Assembly (NCBI RefSeq): GCF_000717345.1
Contig: NZ_JNZA01000001.1
Location: forward strand, 248,001-312,000
Length of the DNA: 64,000 bases
Reading direction: 5' to 3'
Source of the DNA: Streptomyces lydicus
GTDB taxonomy: Bacteria; Actinomycetota; Actinomycetes; Streptomycetales; Streptomycetaceae
Below, piece after piece: positions 8,432 through 17,287 of this stretch (positions are counted from its first letter, which is position 1; the number at the start of each line of letters is the position of its first letter). The notes under the pieces are model-generated. The model was not told where the DNA came from and searched no databases. It worked only from the letters and a program-made list of their open reading frames with translations. A program made the position numbers and the translations under genes.

Positions 8432-9441
8432 TCAGTAGCGCGGCAGGGCGGCGACGCCGTCCGTGCAGCGAGTCGGAGGAAGGATCTCGGTGAACGAGGC
8501 GCCCCCAAGGACTGCTGAACGCAGCAGGAGCGGCGCCGCCGAGGCGCTGAAAGCCGTCGAGTCCTCGCCCAACGCCGCTGGGTCGGTGCCCAGGGCACGT
8601 GGGTCACGGCGGGAGGCGAACAGGACCGGGTCCGCGCCGCGGTCGGCGGCCAGCAGCAGCGGCTCCACCCGGCCCTCGGCCAGTGCCTCCTTGACCGTTG
8701 GAATGCCCTGGAGCGCCCTGCCGCCGGCCAGCTCCGCCTCCAGACGCTCCAGCACGGCGCGGTGACGGCTGGCCATGACTTCGTGCATGGCGGCGTCCAC
8801 GCTTGCCCGTAGGGCCTCCCGGGCGAGTCGTCGGTGCGGCCGCCCTCGATGTACACCACCTCCGCGTCCGACTGACGTGCAGCCAGGTGCTCGCGCAGCA
8901 GTCCCACTGCCTTGGGGTCCCCGGCGACCAGCACCACGGCGGCCTCGACGCTGGCCACGGCGGCCCGCACGTCGTCAGCCGCCTGTTCGGTGTTCTCGGT
9001 CCACAGGTTGACGGTGCGGCGGTGGTAGGAGCCCATTGCCTCAGCGCCCGCCCGCACCCGGCTGATGTGGAGGGTGCTGCCGTTGAACGTGCGACGCGAA
9101 GCGGGCTCGTGTGCGGCGGCCGGGTATGCCTCCACGTCCGCCCCCTCCCGGTCCACGGCCACGACCACATGCGGCAGCTGGTGGTCGCGATCGATCGCCA
9201 CACCCAGCGGATCGGGCACCGGCAGCACCTGCGCACTGTCCGCCGCGGGCGGCTCCGCGAGGGTGAAGGCTCCCAGCAGCCGACCGCCCGAGACGAACAG
9301 CGCCTCACCCTGCGGGCCGGGCAGGTCCGGGGCGCCTCCCACGACGTCGTCCAATACCGCCAGGTCAGCCTCCGCTGCGCCCTGCTCACTCAAGGACCGC
9401 CGCGCCGCCCGCCAGCGAAGCTTGCTTGCTGAGGACGCGCG
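8432..9441 (-). pseudogene. Rv2629-like (baeRF2/Vms1-type) protein, frameshifted and N-terminally truncated
   Basis: Two reverse-strand frames together give one protein. Frame 1 (about 8825 to 9441) contains LPHVVVAVDREGADVEAYPA and ends with VVYIEGGRTDDS. Frame 2 (8432-8820) continues with EALRASVDAAMHEVMASRH and ends VAALPRY, as in Mycobacterium Rv2629. One missing base near 8820-8824 in a C/G run explains the shift. The usual N-terminal block (GPWASVY) is not found upstream, so the 5' end is also lost or scrambled. The family is related to archaeal eRF1/Vms1 folds and is linked to ribosome-associated stress functions. A sequencing error could account for the frameshift but not for the N-terminal loss. 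Confidence 0.7.
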
Positions 9442-9665
9442 ACCCGCCTTGCCCGGCTCGCCCCGTAACCGGCCCCACCTGCCGGCCGGACCCCACTTCG
9501 CACTACTCCCACCCCGGGGAAGGGCTGATGTTTGTGCGAGGTGCGGCGGCGCGGTCAGCGCACCAGGCGGAGAAAGACCGTGTCGACGATCTCTTCGAGG
9601 GCGTGGCCGCCGGCGACTACCTTGTCCCGACTAACGAGACCTGTGCAGGGACTGCTTGCGCGCGG

Positions 9666-10898
9666 TCAGAACCAGTGCAGGCAGTGCGGGGGGCGGTCGG
9701 CGCGGAAGAGGGCGTCGGCGAGGGTGGCCGCGCCCGGGTGGTGAGCCCGGATGTGTCCGGCACGTACGAGCGTGCTCGGGGCGGTGCCGCCGAGGTAGAT
9801 CGAGCCCAGGTCACTCACGTCCAGGGACAGGTCGGGCTCCCGGTCCGTCGGGACACAGTCGGCCTTACTGTCCCGGGCGGTCAGCAGGTAGCGACCGTGT
9901 TCGCCGAGGAACGGGTCGTCGACGTCGAGGACGAGCTCGCCGTCCGTGAACCAGCCGCGCGCGGTCAGCGCACGCGGGACGTCCAGCAGCCGCACCCAGA
10001 GCCAGTCGGTGTCGTCGCTCACCTGGCCGGCGCGGAAGTCCGCAAGCTGCCGGCGCAGCGGATGCTCGGGTGGGACGTGCTTGAACACGACCTTTGTGAC
10101 CAGGTCGTGTCCGAGCACGAACCGGGCCAGGGACGTGAAGACGGCGTCGTCGGTGGCGATGGTCTCGTCGACCGTCAGGGTGCCGGACTCGACCGAGTAG
10201 CTGGCGTACCCGTCCGGGACGCCGTCGGCGTCCCGGTGGACGGCGACGTAGCGCGGCGCCGGCGAGACCGGGGGCTGCCCGGCGCCCAAGGCCCACCAGC
10301 GGTGCGGCCGGGACAGCGCGCCGGGCTGTGCGCGGCGGTACCGGTCGTAGACCTCTTCCAGGATCTCGCCGCACTCGGCACGCCGCAGCAGCTCGACCGA
10401 GCCCGTGTCCGCTCCGGTCGCCGGGGCGCCGGCCGTTCCGCGCGCCCGGGGGAGGGCGAAGGCGGCCTGGTGGCGCGGCACAGTCAGCCGCTGCGTGTAG
10501 GTCGCCGGTCCGTAGCCGAACCTGCCGTAGATCGGGAACTCGGAGGCCATCAGTACGGAGAGGAACTCTCCTCGGGCCCGCAGCTCGGCGAGCTGATGGC
10601 GCATCATCGCACTGAGCACGCCCTGGCGTCGGTGCGAGGGCAGCACGCCGACGAAGCTCACCCCGGCGGCCGGGACGAGGATCTCACCGGGCAGGGTGAG
10701 CTCGAAGGAGTACGCACCGGCGGTGCCGACAGGCCGCCCGTCCGCAGCCATGGCGAACAGGCTGCGGTCCATTTCGATCGCCGACCACCAGCCCCCGCTG
10801 CCGCTCTCGGCCGGGGTTTCCGGGAAGAGCCCGAACGCGGCATGGAGTGTGTCGACGAAGACCTCGAGGTCCTGGTCGGTCGTAGGACGGATCTCCAT
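9666..10898 (-). CDS. Eis-like GNAT N-acetyltransferase
   Basis: A 410-aa protein with an N-terminal GNAT domain whose acetyl-CoA loop is GVLPSHRRQGVLSAMMRHQ (about residues 78-96), a second degenerate GNAT-like region, and a C-terminal SCP2-like domain. This is the architecture of Eis (enhanced intracellular survival) proteins, which acetylate aminoglycosides or protein amines. The ATG at 10898 is chosen for the GGGAGG about 11 bases upstream and because MEIRPTTDQDLE matches the family start. It is monocistronic. The substrate is unknown. Confidence 0.88.
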   Translation of the reverse strand: MEIRPTTDQDLEVFVDTLHAAFGLFPETPAESGSGGWWSAIEMDRSLFAMAADGRPVGTAGAYSFELTLPGEILVPAAGVSFVGVLPSHRRQGVLSAMMRHQLAELRARGEFLSVLMASEFPIYGRFGYGPATYTQRLTVPRHQAAFALPRARGTAGAPATGADTGSVELLRRAECGEILEEVYDRYRRAQPGALSRPHRWWALGAGQPPVSPAPRYVAVHRDADGVPDGYASYSVESGTLTVDETIATDDAVFTSLARFVLGHDLVTKVVFKHVPPEHPLRRQLADFRAGQVSDDTDWLWVRLLDVPRALTARGWFTDGELVLDVDDPFLGEHGRYLLTARDSKADCVPTDREPDLSLDVSDLGSIYLGGTAPSTLVRAGHIRAHHPGAATLADALFRADRPPHCLHWF

Positions 10899-11353
10899 TG
10901 CTGCCGCTGCCTCCCCGGGAAACCGGCACCACGATGCATGGTGTCCCGCCACAGTGCAGCGTCGATGCGTGGCCAGGGCAAGCGAATTACGGCCGGGCGG
11001 GTGGCCGGTCACAGCACAGCCGAAGGGGCAGCAGGCTGCCGCTCCAGCGCAGAACGCTCAGCGACGCCGGCCTCGTGCTTGTGGCGGCGCCACCGACGCT
11101 CTGTCTGGGCACGAGCCTTCGAGCAGAACCGCGTCTCGCTGCGCACGTGGGCCCGCAGGTTTTCGCCGTGTCCCAGAACCGCTTCATGTGTAGCGCTGTC
11201 CGTGCAGGTCAGCGGGCGGGCCGGCTCACGAACGGTCCCATCACCCGCGGTTGCTGGTCACCGACGGTGGCTGGCCGCCAGTCTCGGTGACGCAAGCCGG
11301 GCGGCGCGGTCCACCCGCGCCGCCCTCGTTACCCCACAGCGGAGGAGGACCTC
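10899..11353. other. Divergent intergenic region
   Basis: About 450 bp between the leftward eis-like gene and the rightward secreted-protein gene. ORFs here lack codon bias and homology. It should hold both promoters. GGAGGAGG directly before 11354 is a strong ribosome-binding site for the secreted protein. Confidence 0.4.
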
Positions 11354-11689
11354 GTGAACATTCGACGCAGCGTCGTGCTGGCGGTTGCCGGCGCGGCAGT
11401 GGCAGGAGGGCTGAGCATCGCCCCCACCGCCGCCGCTACGCAAGCAACACCGACGACGAGCCAGAGCACGCGGGACATGAGGACCAAGCAGGTGAACGGG
11501 GACTGTGTGCTCTGGCACGATGCCCGGACACAGGGTGCTGCCTGTGCAGGAGGGCCGTACCAAGCCTGGGCCAAATGTGACAACGGCAAGTACGTATTCG
11601 GGAAGGCCGTGAGCAACTACTCGTGGTCTTACGCGTATTGCTCGTCTGTCGGCGCCTACCGCGGCACGGGTGACGTGAACTTCCTGTGA
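11354..11689 (+). CDS. Small secreted four-cysteine protein
   Basis: A 111-aa protein with a Sec signal peptide (RRSVVLAVAGAAVAGGLSI, likely cleaved after about residue 28 in PTAAA). The mature part of about 80 residues has four cysteines (NGDCVLW, GAACAGG, AKCDNG, AYCSSV), enough for two disulfides, and is rich in Tyr, Trp and Gly. Small secreted proteins of this type are common in Streptomyces and mostly uncharacterised; some are protease-inhibitor- or bacteriocin-like. A very strong terminator follows 37 bp after the stop. Function unknown. Confidence 0.8.
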   Translation: MNIRRSVVLAVAGAAVAGGLSIAPTAAATQATPTTSQSTRDMRTKQVNGDCVLWHDARTQGAACAGGPYQAWAKCDNGKYVFGKAVSNYSWSYAYCSSVGAYRGTGDVNFL

Positions 11690-11725
11690 GTGCCCGAAAG
11701 TAGGGAAACAAGGGCAAGGGTGCGG

Positions 11726-11760
11726 CGGAGGGCGGCTCGTACCTTACGAGCCGCCCTCCG
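11726..11760 (+). terminator. Strong hairpin terminator
   Basis: A perfect 15-bp inverted repeat (CGGAGGGCGGCTCGT and its complement) around a 5-nt loop, just downstream of the secreted protein gene. There is no U-tract, which is usual for Streptomyces terminators. Confidence 0.85.
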
Positions 11761-11915
11761 GCATGCAGCGCCGCCGGGCCTCGGTGAGATCGCGGGCCCG
11801 GCCGCGGGAGAGGTTCGGATCCGTCGAGCAGGTGGCGGCCCGAGGCAGGGGACGGGCAGTGGTGGCCCGCTCCCGGGACGGGACGCGCAGGGCAGCCGCG
11901 ACGCGGTGGCCGCTG

Positions 11916-12251
11916 CTACGTCTCGGTCACCGGGGCCGGCTCGCCACTGCGGCGGGCTTCGTCCTGGACGAGCAGCGAGAGGAGGGAGGCGACGGTGAGA
12001 CCAGCCTCAGCCGGGTGCCGCAGGACCTTCCCGGGCTCGATCCGGTACGTGTTCGCGCGTCCTTCGCGCTTGTGCGACAAGTACCCCTCTTGCTCAAGGT
12101 CCACGATGATGCGCTGCACGGCGCGCTCGGTGAGCCGGCAGTAGGCAGCGATGTCGCGGATGCGCGCGTTGGGGTCGTCCGCGATGGCGGCCAGTACGCG
12201 CGCATGGTTGGTGATGAACGTCCATCCGTTGTGAGGGTTAGGCACTCCCAT
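11916..12251 (-). CDS. Winged helix-turn-helix protein
   Basis: A 111-aa protein that is almost entirely one winged HTH: helix LAAIADDPNARIRDIAAYC, recognition helix LTERAVQRIIVDLEQEGYL, and wing HKREGRANTYRIE. It resembles the MarR-like single-domain regulators common in Streptomyces. No ligand domain follows beyond a short C-terminal helix. The gene stands alone, divergent from the STAS gene. Confidence 0.85.
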   Translation of the reverse strand: MGVPNPHNGWTFITNHARVLAAIADDPNARIRDIAAYCRLTERAVQRIIVDLEQEGYLSHKREGRANTYRIEPGKVLRHPAEAGLTVASLLSLLVQDEARRSGEPAPVTET

Positions 12252-12365
12252 GCGGCAATCTTAAGACGCTCTTGGACGACACCTAATACATGACATATAT
12301 TTCGTGTACCGCGTTACGCGTGTTGATGTTCTGGGGTCGGCAGGTGTCCAGGGAGGGCGAGTGGG

Positions 12366-12950
12366 GTGGATGCTCGGAAAAGGGTGGTTGCGACACGACG
12401 CGTCTTGGGGGCGCAGTCGGCCGTGCAACCCGAGGAGACAGCCGGCTGGGTGGTAGGTCCGCCCTGCTTGATGAGGATTCACAGTGACCCCCGCACGGAA
12501 GGGATCGTCGTGGTGGTCCTCCGCGGCGAGATCGACTACGGCTGCGAGGAGATGCTTCTACGCAGCCTCACCAGCGCTTTGAACTCCTCTGCCCGCGGCA
12601 TCGCGATCGACCTCAGCAAGGTCTCCTTCTGGGCATGCTCCAGCGTGGCGGTCCTCCTCGCCACACGCGAGCTGGCACAGCGACACGGCAAGACCATGTC
12701 CCTACGAGCCCTCAGCCCCATAGTGCGCCGGGTGCTTGAACTGTCCGAGTCCCTGCACCTGTTCACCACCGAAGCAGCCCCTGACTCTCCCCACCCCGGC
12801 CGGAGGCCCGCCACCGTAGCGCCCTCTCAAACGCCCGCGCCGGCACCACCACCGGCACCGGGTGGGAGGGCATCGGCATACTCGTCAGCAGGATCCGCAG
12901 GGACGTCTTTTCCCTCCGACTCCACCGGCGTTCCTGTGGGACCCGCCTGA
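12366..12950 (+). CDS. STAS-domain anti-sigma factor antagonist
   Basis: The STAS domain spans roughly residues 36-130 (GIVVVVLRGEIDYGCEE, then AIDLSKVSFWACSSVAVLLA). The serine of the CSS segment is where SpoIIAA/BldG-type antagonists are phosphorylated. A Pro/Ser-rich tail of about 60 residues follows. The GTG at 12366 has AGGGAGG 9 bases upstream; an internal ATG at 12471 would give the bare STAS domain and is the alternative. It probably takes part in a partner-switching cascade controlling a SigB/SigF-like sigma factor, but no anti-sigma kinase gene is adjacent. Confidence 0.75.
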   Translation: MDARKRVVATRRVLGAQSAVQPEETAGWVVGPPCLMRIHSDPRTEGIVVVVLRGEIDYGCEEMLLRSLTSALNSSARGIAIDLSKVSFWACSSVAVLLATRELAQRHGKTMSLRALSPIVRRVLELSESLHLFTTEAAPDSPHPGRRPATVAPSQTPAPAPPPAPGGRASAYSSAGSAGTSFPSDSTGVPVGPA

Positions 12951-13014
12951 CACGGGTCGCGTCATCGTGGACGGAGGGGGACGCCCGGCCGTTCCTGCGG
13001 ACGCTGATGAGGGG

Positions 13015-13255
13015 ATGCCGTTCACGACGATCCGGGTCGTAGTGGCCGACGACGAAGAACTGCTGCGCACCGGCTTCCGTCCGGTGGTCGATTCCTGGGA
13101 TGACCTGGCGGTGGTGGGGGAGGCGGGTGACGGGCGGCAAGCGGTGCAGTTGATCGAGCGCACGCGGCCGGACGTGGCGTTGACGGACATCCCGATGGTG
13201 CACGACGCCGCCCGCGCTGAGCAGCCTGTCCGCACGCGAGACAGAAATCAGCACT
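13015..13255 (+). pseudogene. LuxR-type response regulator remnant with internal deletion
   Basis: From the ATG at 13015 the frame reads TIRVVVADDEELLRTGF and RTRPDVALTDIPM, the first half of a NarL-type receiver domain including the acidic pair and the phospho-acceptor Asp. Homology then stops. At 13226-13252 another frame reads LSARETEIS, which matches the start of the LuxR HTH linker (LTxREREVL). A deletion thus joined the receiver to the beginning of the output domain, and the rest is gone. Not functional. Confidence 0.7.
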
Positions 13256-13275
13256 CCCGCTGCGGGCGGACGGGT

Positions 13276-13944
13276 TCAGGCTGCGGCATCCCCATGAGAG
13301 TCGGCTGCGTAGGCCAGGATGTGTGGGACCGCTTCGCGCAGGCTGACGAAGTGGCGGTGCACGCCGTCCACCGCGGCGGCGGTGTTCACGCCCCACACCG
13401 TCATCCCGGCGCGCAGGCCGGACTGCACTCCGGACGGGGCGTCCTCGATGACGAGGCAGTCTCCCGGCGCGGCTCCCAGATGCGCGGCGGCCTGCAGATA
13501 CGGGACGGGTGAGGGCTTGCCCTCCTCGACGGCGGCCGCGTCCACGATCACGCCCGGCAGCGGCAAGCCCGTCCGCAGGAAGCGGCCGCGCACCCGGTGC
13601 TCGTAGTTCGAGGTCACCAGCGCCCAGGACCCCGGCGGCAGGCCGTGCAGCAATTCCGACGCGCCGGCGTAGGCCGCATAGACGCCGGACCGCACGTCCT
13701 CGTCCTCCAGCTCGTGCAGCGCGGCCAGGCACTCGCGAGGATCGCGGTCCGCAGCGACCCGCGCGAACGTCTCCATCGGCCGCGTCCGCAGAGCCACCCG
13801 GTAGACCTCGGCCGCATCCAGCCCGTACCGCTCCGCCCAGGTTTCCCAGACCCGACGCTGGTTGCTCACCGCATCGATCAAGGTGCCATCGACATCGAAC
13901 AAGACGTACTTCGCACGGCCGGACCGCGCAGGTTCACTCGTCAC
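13276..13944 (-). CDS. HAD-superfamily phosphatase
   Basis: A 222-aa haloacid dehalogenase-type hydrolase. Motif I is FDVDGTLID with nucleophile Asp17 and acid Asp19, motif II is VTSN, motif III lysine is in EEGKPSP, and motif IV is VIEDAPSG. The helical cap between motifs I and II makes it a subclass I sugar-phosphate/phosphoglycolate-type phosphatase. The first 10 residues are not conserved. The substrate is unknown, and no pathway genes are adjacent. Confidence 0.87.
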   Translation of the reverse strand: MTSEPARSGRAKYVLFDVDGTLIDAVSNQRRVWETWAERYGLDAAEVYRVALRTRPMETFARVAADRDPRECLAALHELEDEDVRSGVYAAYAGASELLHGLPPGSWALVTSNYEHRVRGRFLRTGLPLPGVIVDAAAVEEGKPSPVPYLQAAAHLGAAPGDCLVIEDAPSGVQSGLRAGMTVWGVNTAAAVDGVHRHFVSLREAVPHILAYAADSHGDAAA

Positions 13945-14042
13945 TCATCGATCATGTCAGGAACCATGCCCATGCCAACGGGCCGAAGTCATCGCAGTGA
14001 AACCCGCTCGACCTGGCTACCCCCTGCCAGAGATTCTTGAGC

Positions 14043-14594
14043 ATGGAATTTCTCTGCTATCACCGCGACCGGCCCGGCTCCCTGCCGCTGCGCGACGAAC
14101 TACTGGAAGAGCATTGGTCTTATATGGACCGGTATGCGGAGGAGCTGATCGCCCGGGGCCCGACCTTCGCCGACGACGGCGACATGCCCACCGGCAGCGT
14201 GCACATCGTCGACCTGCCCGATCCCGCCGCGGCCCGCGCGTTCGCCTTCGACGAGCCGAACTACCAGGCCGGCGTCTATCGGGACGTGTTGCTGCGGCGG
14301 TGGCGCAACACGCTGGGGCGCACCATGTGGGACTTCCCCGGCGGACCGGACGGCGGCAATCGATACCTGGTGCTCGGCCTCGGGACGGGCCCGGCCGCCG
14401 ACCTCGCCGTGCCGCCCGACCGGGACGAACTGATCGCCTACGGGCCGCTGCTGTCCGACAACGGCGAGCTCTGGCTCGGCACGGCGGCGTTGCTCCGGGC
14501 ACCGGACCCGGAGACGGCGCGCGCCATTCTGGCCCCGGACCGGTACGCCGACATCGAGGTGCACCACTGGCAGTTCGGCGGGCGCCCGTCGTAG
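14043..14594 (+). CDS. YciI-like (YCII) domain protein
   Basis: A 183-aa protein with a YCII ferredoxin-like fold in the first half (HWSYMDRYAEELIARGPTFADD and SVHIVDLPDPAAARAFAFDEP) and a diverged second copy in the C-terminal half (DELIAYGPLLSDNGELWLGT). The conserved His of YciI is present. Such proteins are small putative enzymes or ligand-binding modules without an established reaction. The ATG at 14043 is chosen; a TTG two codons earlier is possible. Confidence 0.75.
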   Translation: MEFLCYHRDRPGSLPLRDELLEEHWSYMDRYAEELIARGPTFADDGDMPTGSVHIVDLPDPAAARAFAFDEPNYQAGVYRDVLLRRWRNTLGRTMWDFPGGPDGGNRYLVLGLGTGPAADLAVPPDRDELIAYGPLLSDNGELWLGTAALLRAPDPETARAILAPDRYADIEVHHWQFGGRPS

Positions 14595-14722
14595 CCGAGG
14601 ACGTCCGGCCGACATCGCCGTCGAAGCGGGCACGAGTCAGCCACGGTTGACCCCGTTCGGAGGGAGCGAGGCGGGTCACCAGGCAGGCGGGTACCGGCCC
14701 ACCGGACGAGGGCGAGGACGAC

Positions 14723-14755
14723 CCCCCGGCGCTGTGGGAAGTATCGCGCCGGGGG
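14723..14755. terminator. Bidirectional hairpin terminator
   Basis: The inverted repeat CCCCCGGCGC/GCGCCGGGGG with a 13-nt loop lies between the convergent YciI and DoxX-like genes. Confidence 0.65.
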
Positions 14756-14809
14756 CGCTCCGGTCGCAGAACGTCGTCGTCGGCGCCGCGGCGGGTGGGG
14801 CGGGAAGGT

Positions 14810-15223
14810 TCAAAGACTGAGGGTGATCGCGGCGGCGATGCCGCCCAGGCCGAGGGCGAAGGCGGCCTGGGGCCACCCGCCCGTGCCCCAGCGGAAGAAT
14901 CGGTCTACCGCCAGCCGCCCGGGGCCGGTGGCGGTGATGCCGAGGGCGACCACGGCGATGCAGACGCTGTACTCCACTCCGCCGTCCGTCTCCCAGAGGC
15001 CGTGGGCTCCGGCGAATCCCCTACCGGTCTCCGCCAGGCCCTTGCCTCCGAAGATCCCGAACAGCTTTTGCGTGCCGTGCCCGGCCATCAGCAGCCCGAA
15101 TGTCAGCCTGATCAGCAGAAGCCCCCAGTCGGAGGCGGACGATGTCGCCGTGACGGTGCCTGGTGCTGCCGATGCCGTCGTGGCCGAGGGGCGGCGGTGG
15201 TACGTCATGAGTTTGGTAACCAT
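14810..15223 (-). CDS. DoxX-family membrane protein with an internal deletion
   Basis: A 137-aa protein. The N-terminal DoxX helix with GHGTQKLFGIFGGKGLAETG is intact, and the C-terminal GGVEY motif and last helix (VALGITATGPGRLAVDRFF) are present. In ordinary DoxX proteins about 50 residues containing helices 2 and 3 lie between these blocks. Here FAGAHGLWETDGGVEY joins them directly, so an in-frame deletion has removed the middle of a four-helix bundle. It is probably non-functional or altered. The start at 15223 is chosen for GGAG upstream and for typical length of the N-terminus. Confidence 0.7.
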   Translation of the reverse strand: MVTKLMTYHRRPSATTASAAPGTVTATSSASDWGLLLIRLTFGLLMAGHGTQKLFGIFGGKGLAETGRGFAGAHGLWETDGGVEYSVCIAVVALGITATGPGRLAVDRFFRWGTGGWPQAAFALGLGGIAAAITLSL

Positions 15224-15398
15224 GGGAATGCTCCGGTCGAAGGACGCCGGGCCGCTCCCGTGGTCGTCGCCCACGCGCACCTCGGCGCTGCGACCGTGCC
15301 TTGATCCTGCTGGCCGGCTCAGTGGTGGCGCCAGGCGGCGTCGGTGACGTCCTCGGTCGGGAGCTCGACGACGTCGCTGTGGTGGAGAGGGCTGTGCA

Positions 15399-16121
15399 TC
15401 ACCCCTTGGTAGGGCCCAGCTGGACGCAGCATTCCCCGGGGCGTGGGGCGAGCGTCGCCTCTACGCCGCTGACCTTCAGGCCCTCCAGATAGCCGGTGAT
15501 GAAGGCGTGGTTCATGCCGCACACCAGCTCGGGGGCCTTGGCGGCCAGGGGGTGGAACGGGCAGTTGCGCAGCCGCAGTTGGGTGGGGGTTTCGCGGACC
15601 GGCTCGAAACCGTGCTGGTCGAGCATCCGCTCGCAGACGCTCAGTCCACGTTCTGCGCCGAGCCGGCCGGGACGTGTCTGTTCCCGTTCGCTCGCGCCCA
15701 GTTCCCGGCCGCGCCGGCGGGCTGAGCGCAGGGCGGCCTCGGCCGCGGATTCGCCGTCGTCCTCGGTCAGGACGGCCTCCAGCAGGAGGTCGGCCAGCAG
15801 TTCGTGACGGCGGTCCGGGATGCTGACGTGGATGTGGCTGTCGGTGGGTTCGTAGACCTTGGGCTGACGGCCGACCTTCCGGATCCCGCCGGGTGATTCG
15901 TACCGGGCGCGCAGCAGGCCGGCGTCGACGAGCTTGTCGAGGTGGAAGGCCGCGAGCTTGCGTGAGATGCCCACGCTGGCGGCTGCCTCGTCGCGGGTCA
16001 CGGGGCGGCGCTGGCGCCGGATGAACGCGAACATCTGCCGTCGGGAGTCCTCGCCGAGGACGCTGACGGACTCGATCGCGGCGTCACCTGCAGGAGGCTG
16101 CGGCGTTGCGTCAGAGGTCAC
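15399..16121 (-). CDS. HTH regulator with C-terminal Cys cluster (SufR-like)
   Basis: A 240-aa protein with a winged HTH at about residues 18-85 (DEAAASVGISRKLAAFHLDKL, wing RKVGRQPKVYEP) and a C-terminal domain with cysteines in NCPFHPL, LVCGMNH and PGECCVQL. The spacing resembles the Fe-S or metal-ligating C-terminus of SufR and related actinobacterial ArsR/DeoR-type repressors. It is divergent from the DUF2231-folE-arsC run, with only 126 bp between, and is a likely regulator of it. Whether it binds a cluster, a metal or neither cannot be decided from sequence. Confidence 0.82.
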   Translation of the reverse strand: MTSDATPQPPAGDAAIESVSVLGEDSRRQMFAFIRRQRRPVTRDEAAASVGISRKLAAFHLDKLVDAGLLRARYESPGGIRKVGRQPKVYEPTDSHIHVSIPDRRHELLADLLLEAVLTEDDGESAAEAALRSARRRGRELGASEREQTRPGRLGAERGLSVCERMLDQHGFEPVRETPTQLRLRNCPFHPLAAKAPELVCGMNHAFITGYLEGLKVSGVEATLAPRPGECCVQLGPTKG

Positions 16122-16207
16122 GTCTTCACAGTAACGCGTACACCGATAGGTGCAACCGGCAAACCTCCGTGCGATGCGGTGTGGAGCTGGGCATCTTGAC
16201 GGCCCTC

Positions 16208-16228
16208 ACAAATAAGACCAAGATTTGT
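16208..16228. promoter_or_regulatory. Candidate operator ACAAAT-N9-ATTTGT
   Basis: An AT-rich inverted repeat in the divergent gap between the Cys-rich regulator and the DUF2231 gene. TTGACG at 16196-16201 could be a rightward -35, so the repeat would cover the promoter. Inferred from symmetry and location only. Confidence 0.45.
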
Positions 16229-16247
16229 TGGTGAAACTGGAGGCGTC

Positions 16248-16790
16248 ATGGTGGATCCGTCGCATGAGCAAGCCAAGCGGCCGGTGAGTGCTGCGCTGGC
16301 CGGACCGTACGGGCACCCGTTCCACCCGATCCTGGTCACCGTTCCCATCGGGGCCTGGGTGGGCAGTCTGGTCTTCGACATCGCCTCGCATCTCGCGCGT
16401 GATCCGGACTTCCTCGTCCGGGGGGCGATGTGGCTGATCGCGCTCGGGGTGATCGGCGCGCTGGCCGCGGCCCTGGTCGGGTTCCTGGACCTGTTCGCCA
16501 TCCCGCCGGGCACCCGGGCGTTCCGCGTCGGCCTCGTCCACATGACGCTGAACCTGCTGGTGACCGCCGCCTACGCCGCCAATTTCCTGTGGCGGCACGC
16601 CGGCCACCGGCCCGATAGCGGCGTGGGCGACGGAATGCTCGCGCTGAGCGCCGTGAGCCTCGCGGCCCTGGGCGTCTCGGGGTACCTGGGCGGCAAGCTC
16701 GCCTACCGCTGGGGCGTGCGGGTCGCCGACGAGGGCACCCAGGCCGAGGGCTTCGTGCCCACCCACCGTCCGCCGGGCTCTGCCGGCTGA
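16248..16790 (+). CDS. DUF2231 membrane protein
   Basis: A 180-aa protein with four hydrophobic segments (about residues 30-48, 60-80, 95-112 and 135-152). The conserved opening GHPFHPILVTVPIGAW and the following ASHL are DUF2231 hallmarks; the family has conserved His residues and sometimes binds heme or metal. GGAGG precedes the ATG. It is the first gene of a rightward run including a small membrane protein, folE and arsC. Confidence 0.85.
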   Translation: MVDPSHEQAKRPVSAALAGPYGHPFHPILVTVPIGAWVGSLVFDIASHLARDPDFLVRGAMWLIALGVIGALAAALVGFLDLFAIPPGTRAFRVGLVHMTLNLLVTAAYAANFLWRHAGHRPDSGVGDGMLALSAVSLAALGVSGYLGGKLAYRWGVRVADEGTQAEGFVPTHRPPGSAG

Positions 16791-16860
16791 CCACCTCCAC
16801 CAGCGTGTCCGCGCGCAGACGCGGCCGCGGTGGGTTCCCCCTTCACCACGAGGAGTCCTC

Positions 16861-17286
16861 ATGGACATCGCCGCACTGATCACCTGGGTGATCACCGCTC
16901 TCGGCGGCTTCTACATGCTCGGCACCTGGCTCGCCCGCGGAGGCGCCAAGGCCGGCAACAGCCGCCTGCCCGTCCCCGTCATCTTCGGGCACTTCGCACT
17001 CGCCGCGGTCGGCCTGGTCGCCTGGATCATCTACGTGATCACCGACAAGGACGCCCTGGCCTGGACCGCCTTCGGCCTCCTGGTGCCCGTCGCCCTGCTC
17101 GGCTTCGCGATGCTGGCGCGTTGGATCCCGGTCTACCGGGCCCGTTCCGCCGCGGCCGCCGCGGGACAGCAGTCCGAGCCCGCCGAGCGGTACTTCCCCG
17201 TACCGGTGGTGGCAGGGCACGGCCTCTTCGCCGTCGTCACCGTGGTCCTGGTCCTGCTCACCGCTCTCGGGATCGGTGGCAGCTGA
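16861..17286 (+). CDS. Small four-helix membrane protein
   Basis: A 141-aa protein with predicted membrane helices at about residues 2-22, 40-60, 66-86 and 118-138, and a short cytoplasmic loop rich in Ala and Gln between helices 3 and 4. AGGAG lies just ahead of the ATG. It sits between the DUF2231 gene (70 bp) and folE (stop and start nearly touching), suggesting co-transcription. Similar proteins are annotated only as conserved membrane proteins in Streptomyces. Function unknown. Confidence 0.75.
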   Translation: MDIAALITWVITALGGFYMLGTWLARGGAKAGNSRLPVPVIFGHFALAAVGLVAWIIYVITDKDALAWTAFGLLVPVALLGFAMLARWIPVYRARSAAAAAGQQSEPAERYFPVPVVAGHGLFAVVTVVLVLLTALGIGGS

Positions 17287-17287
17287 C

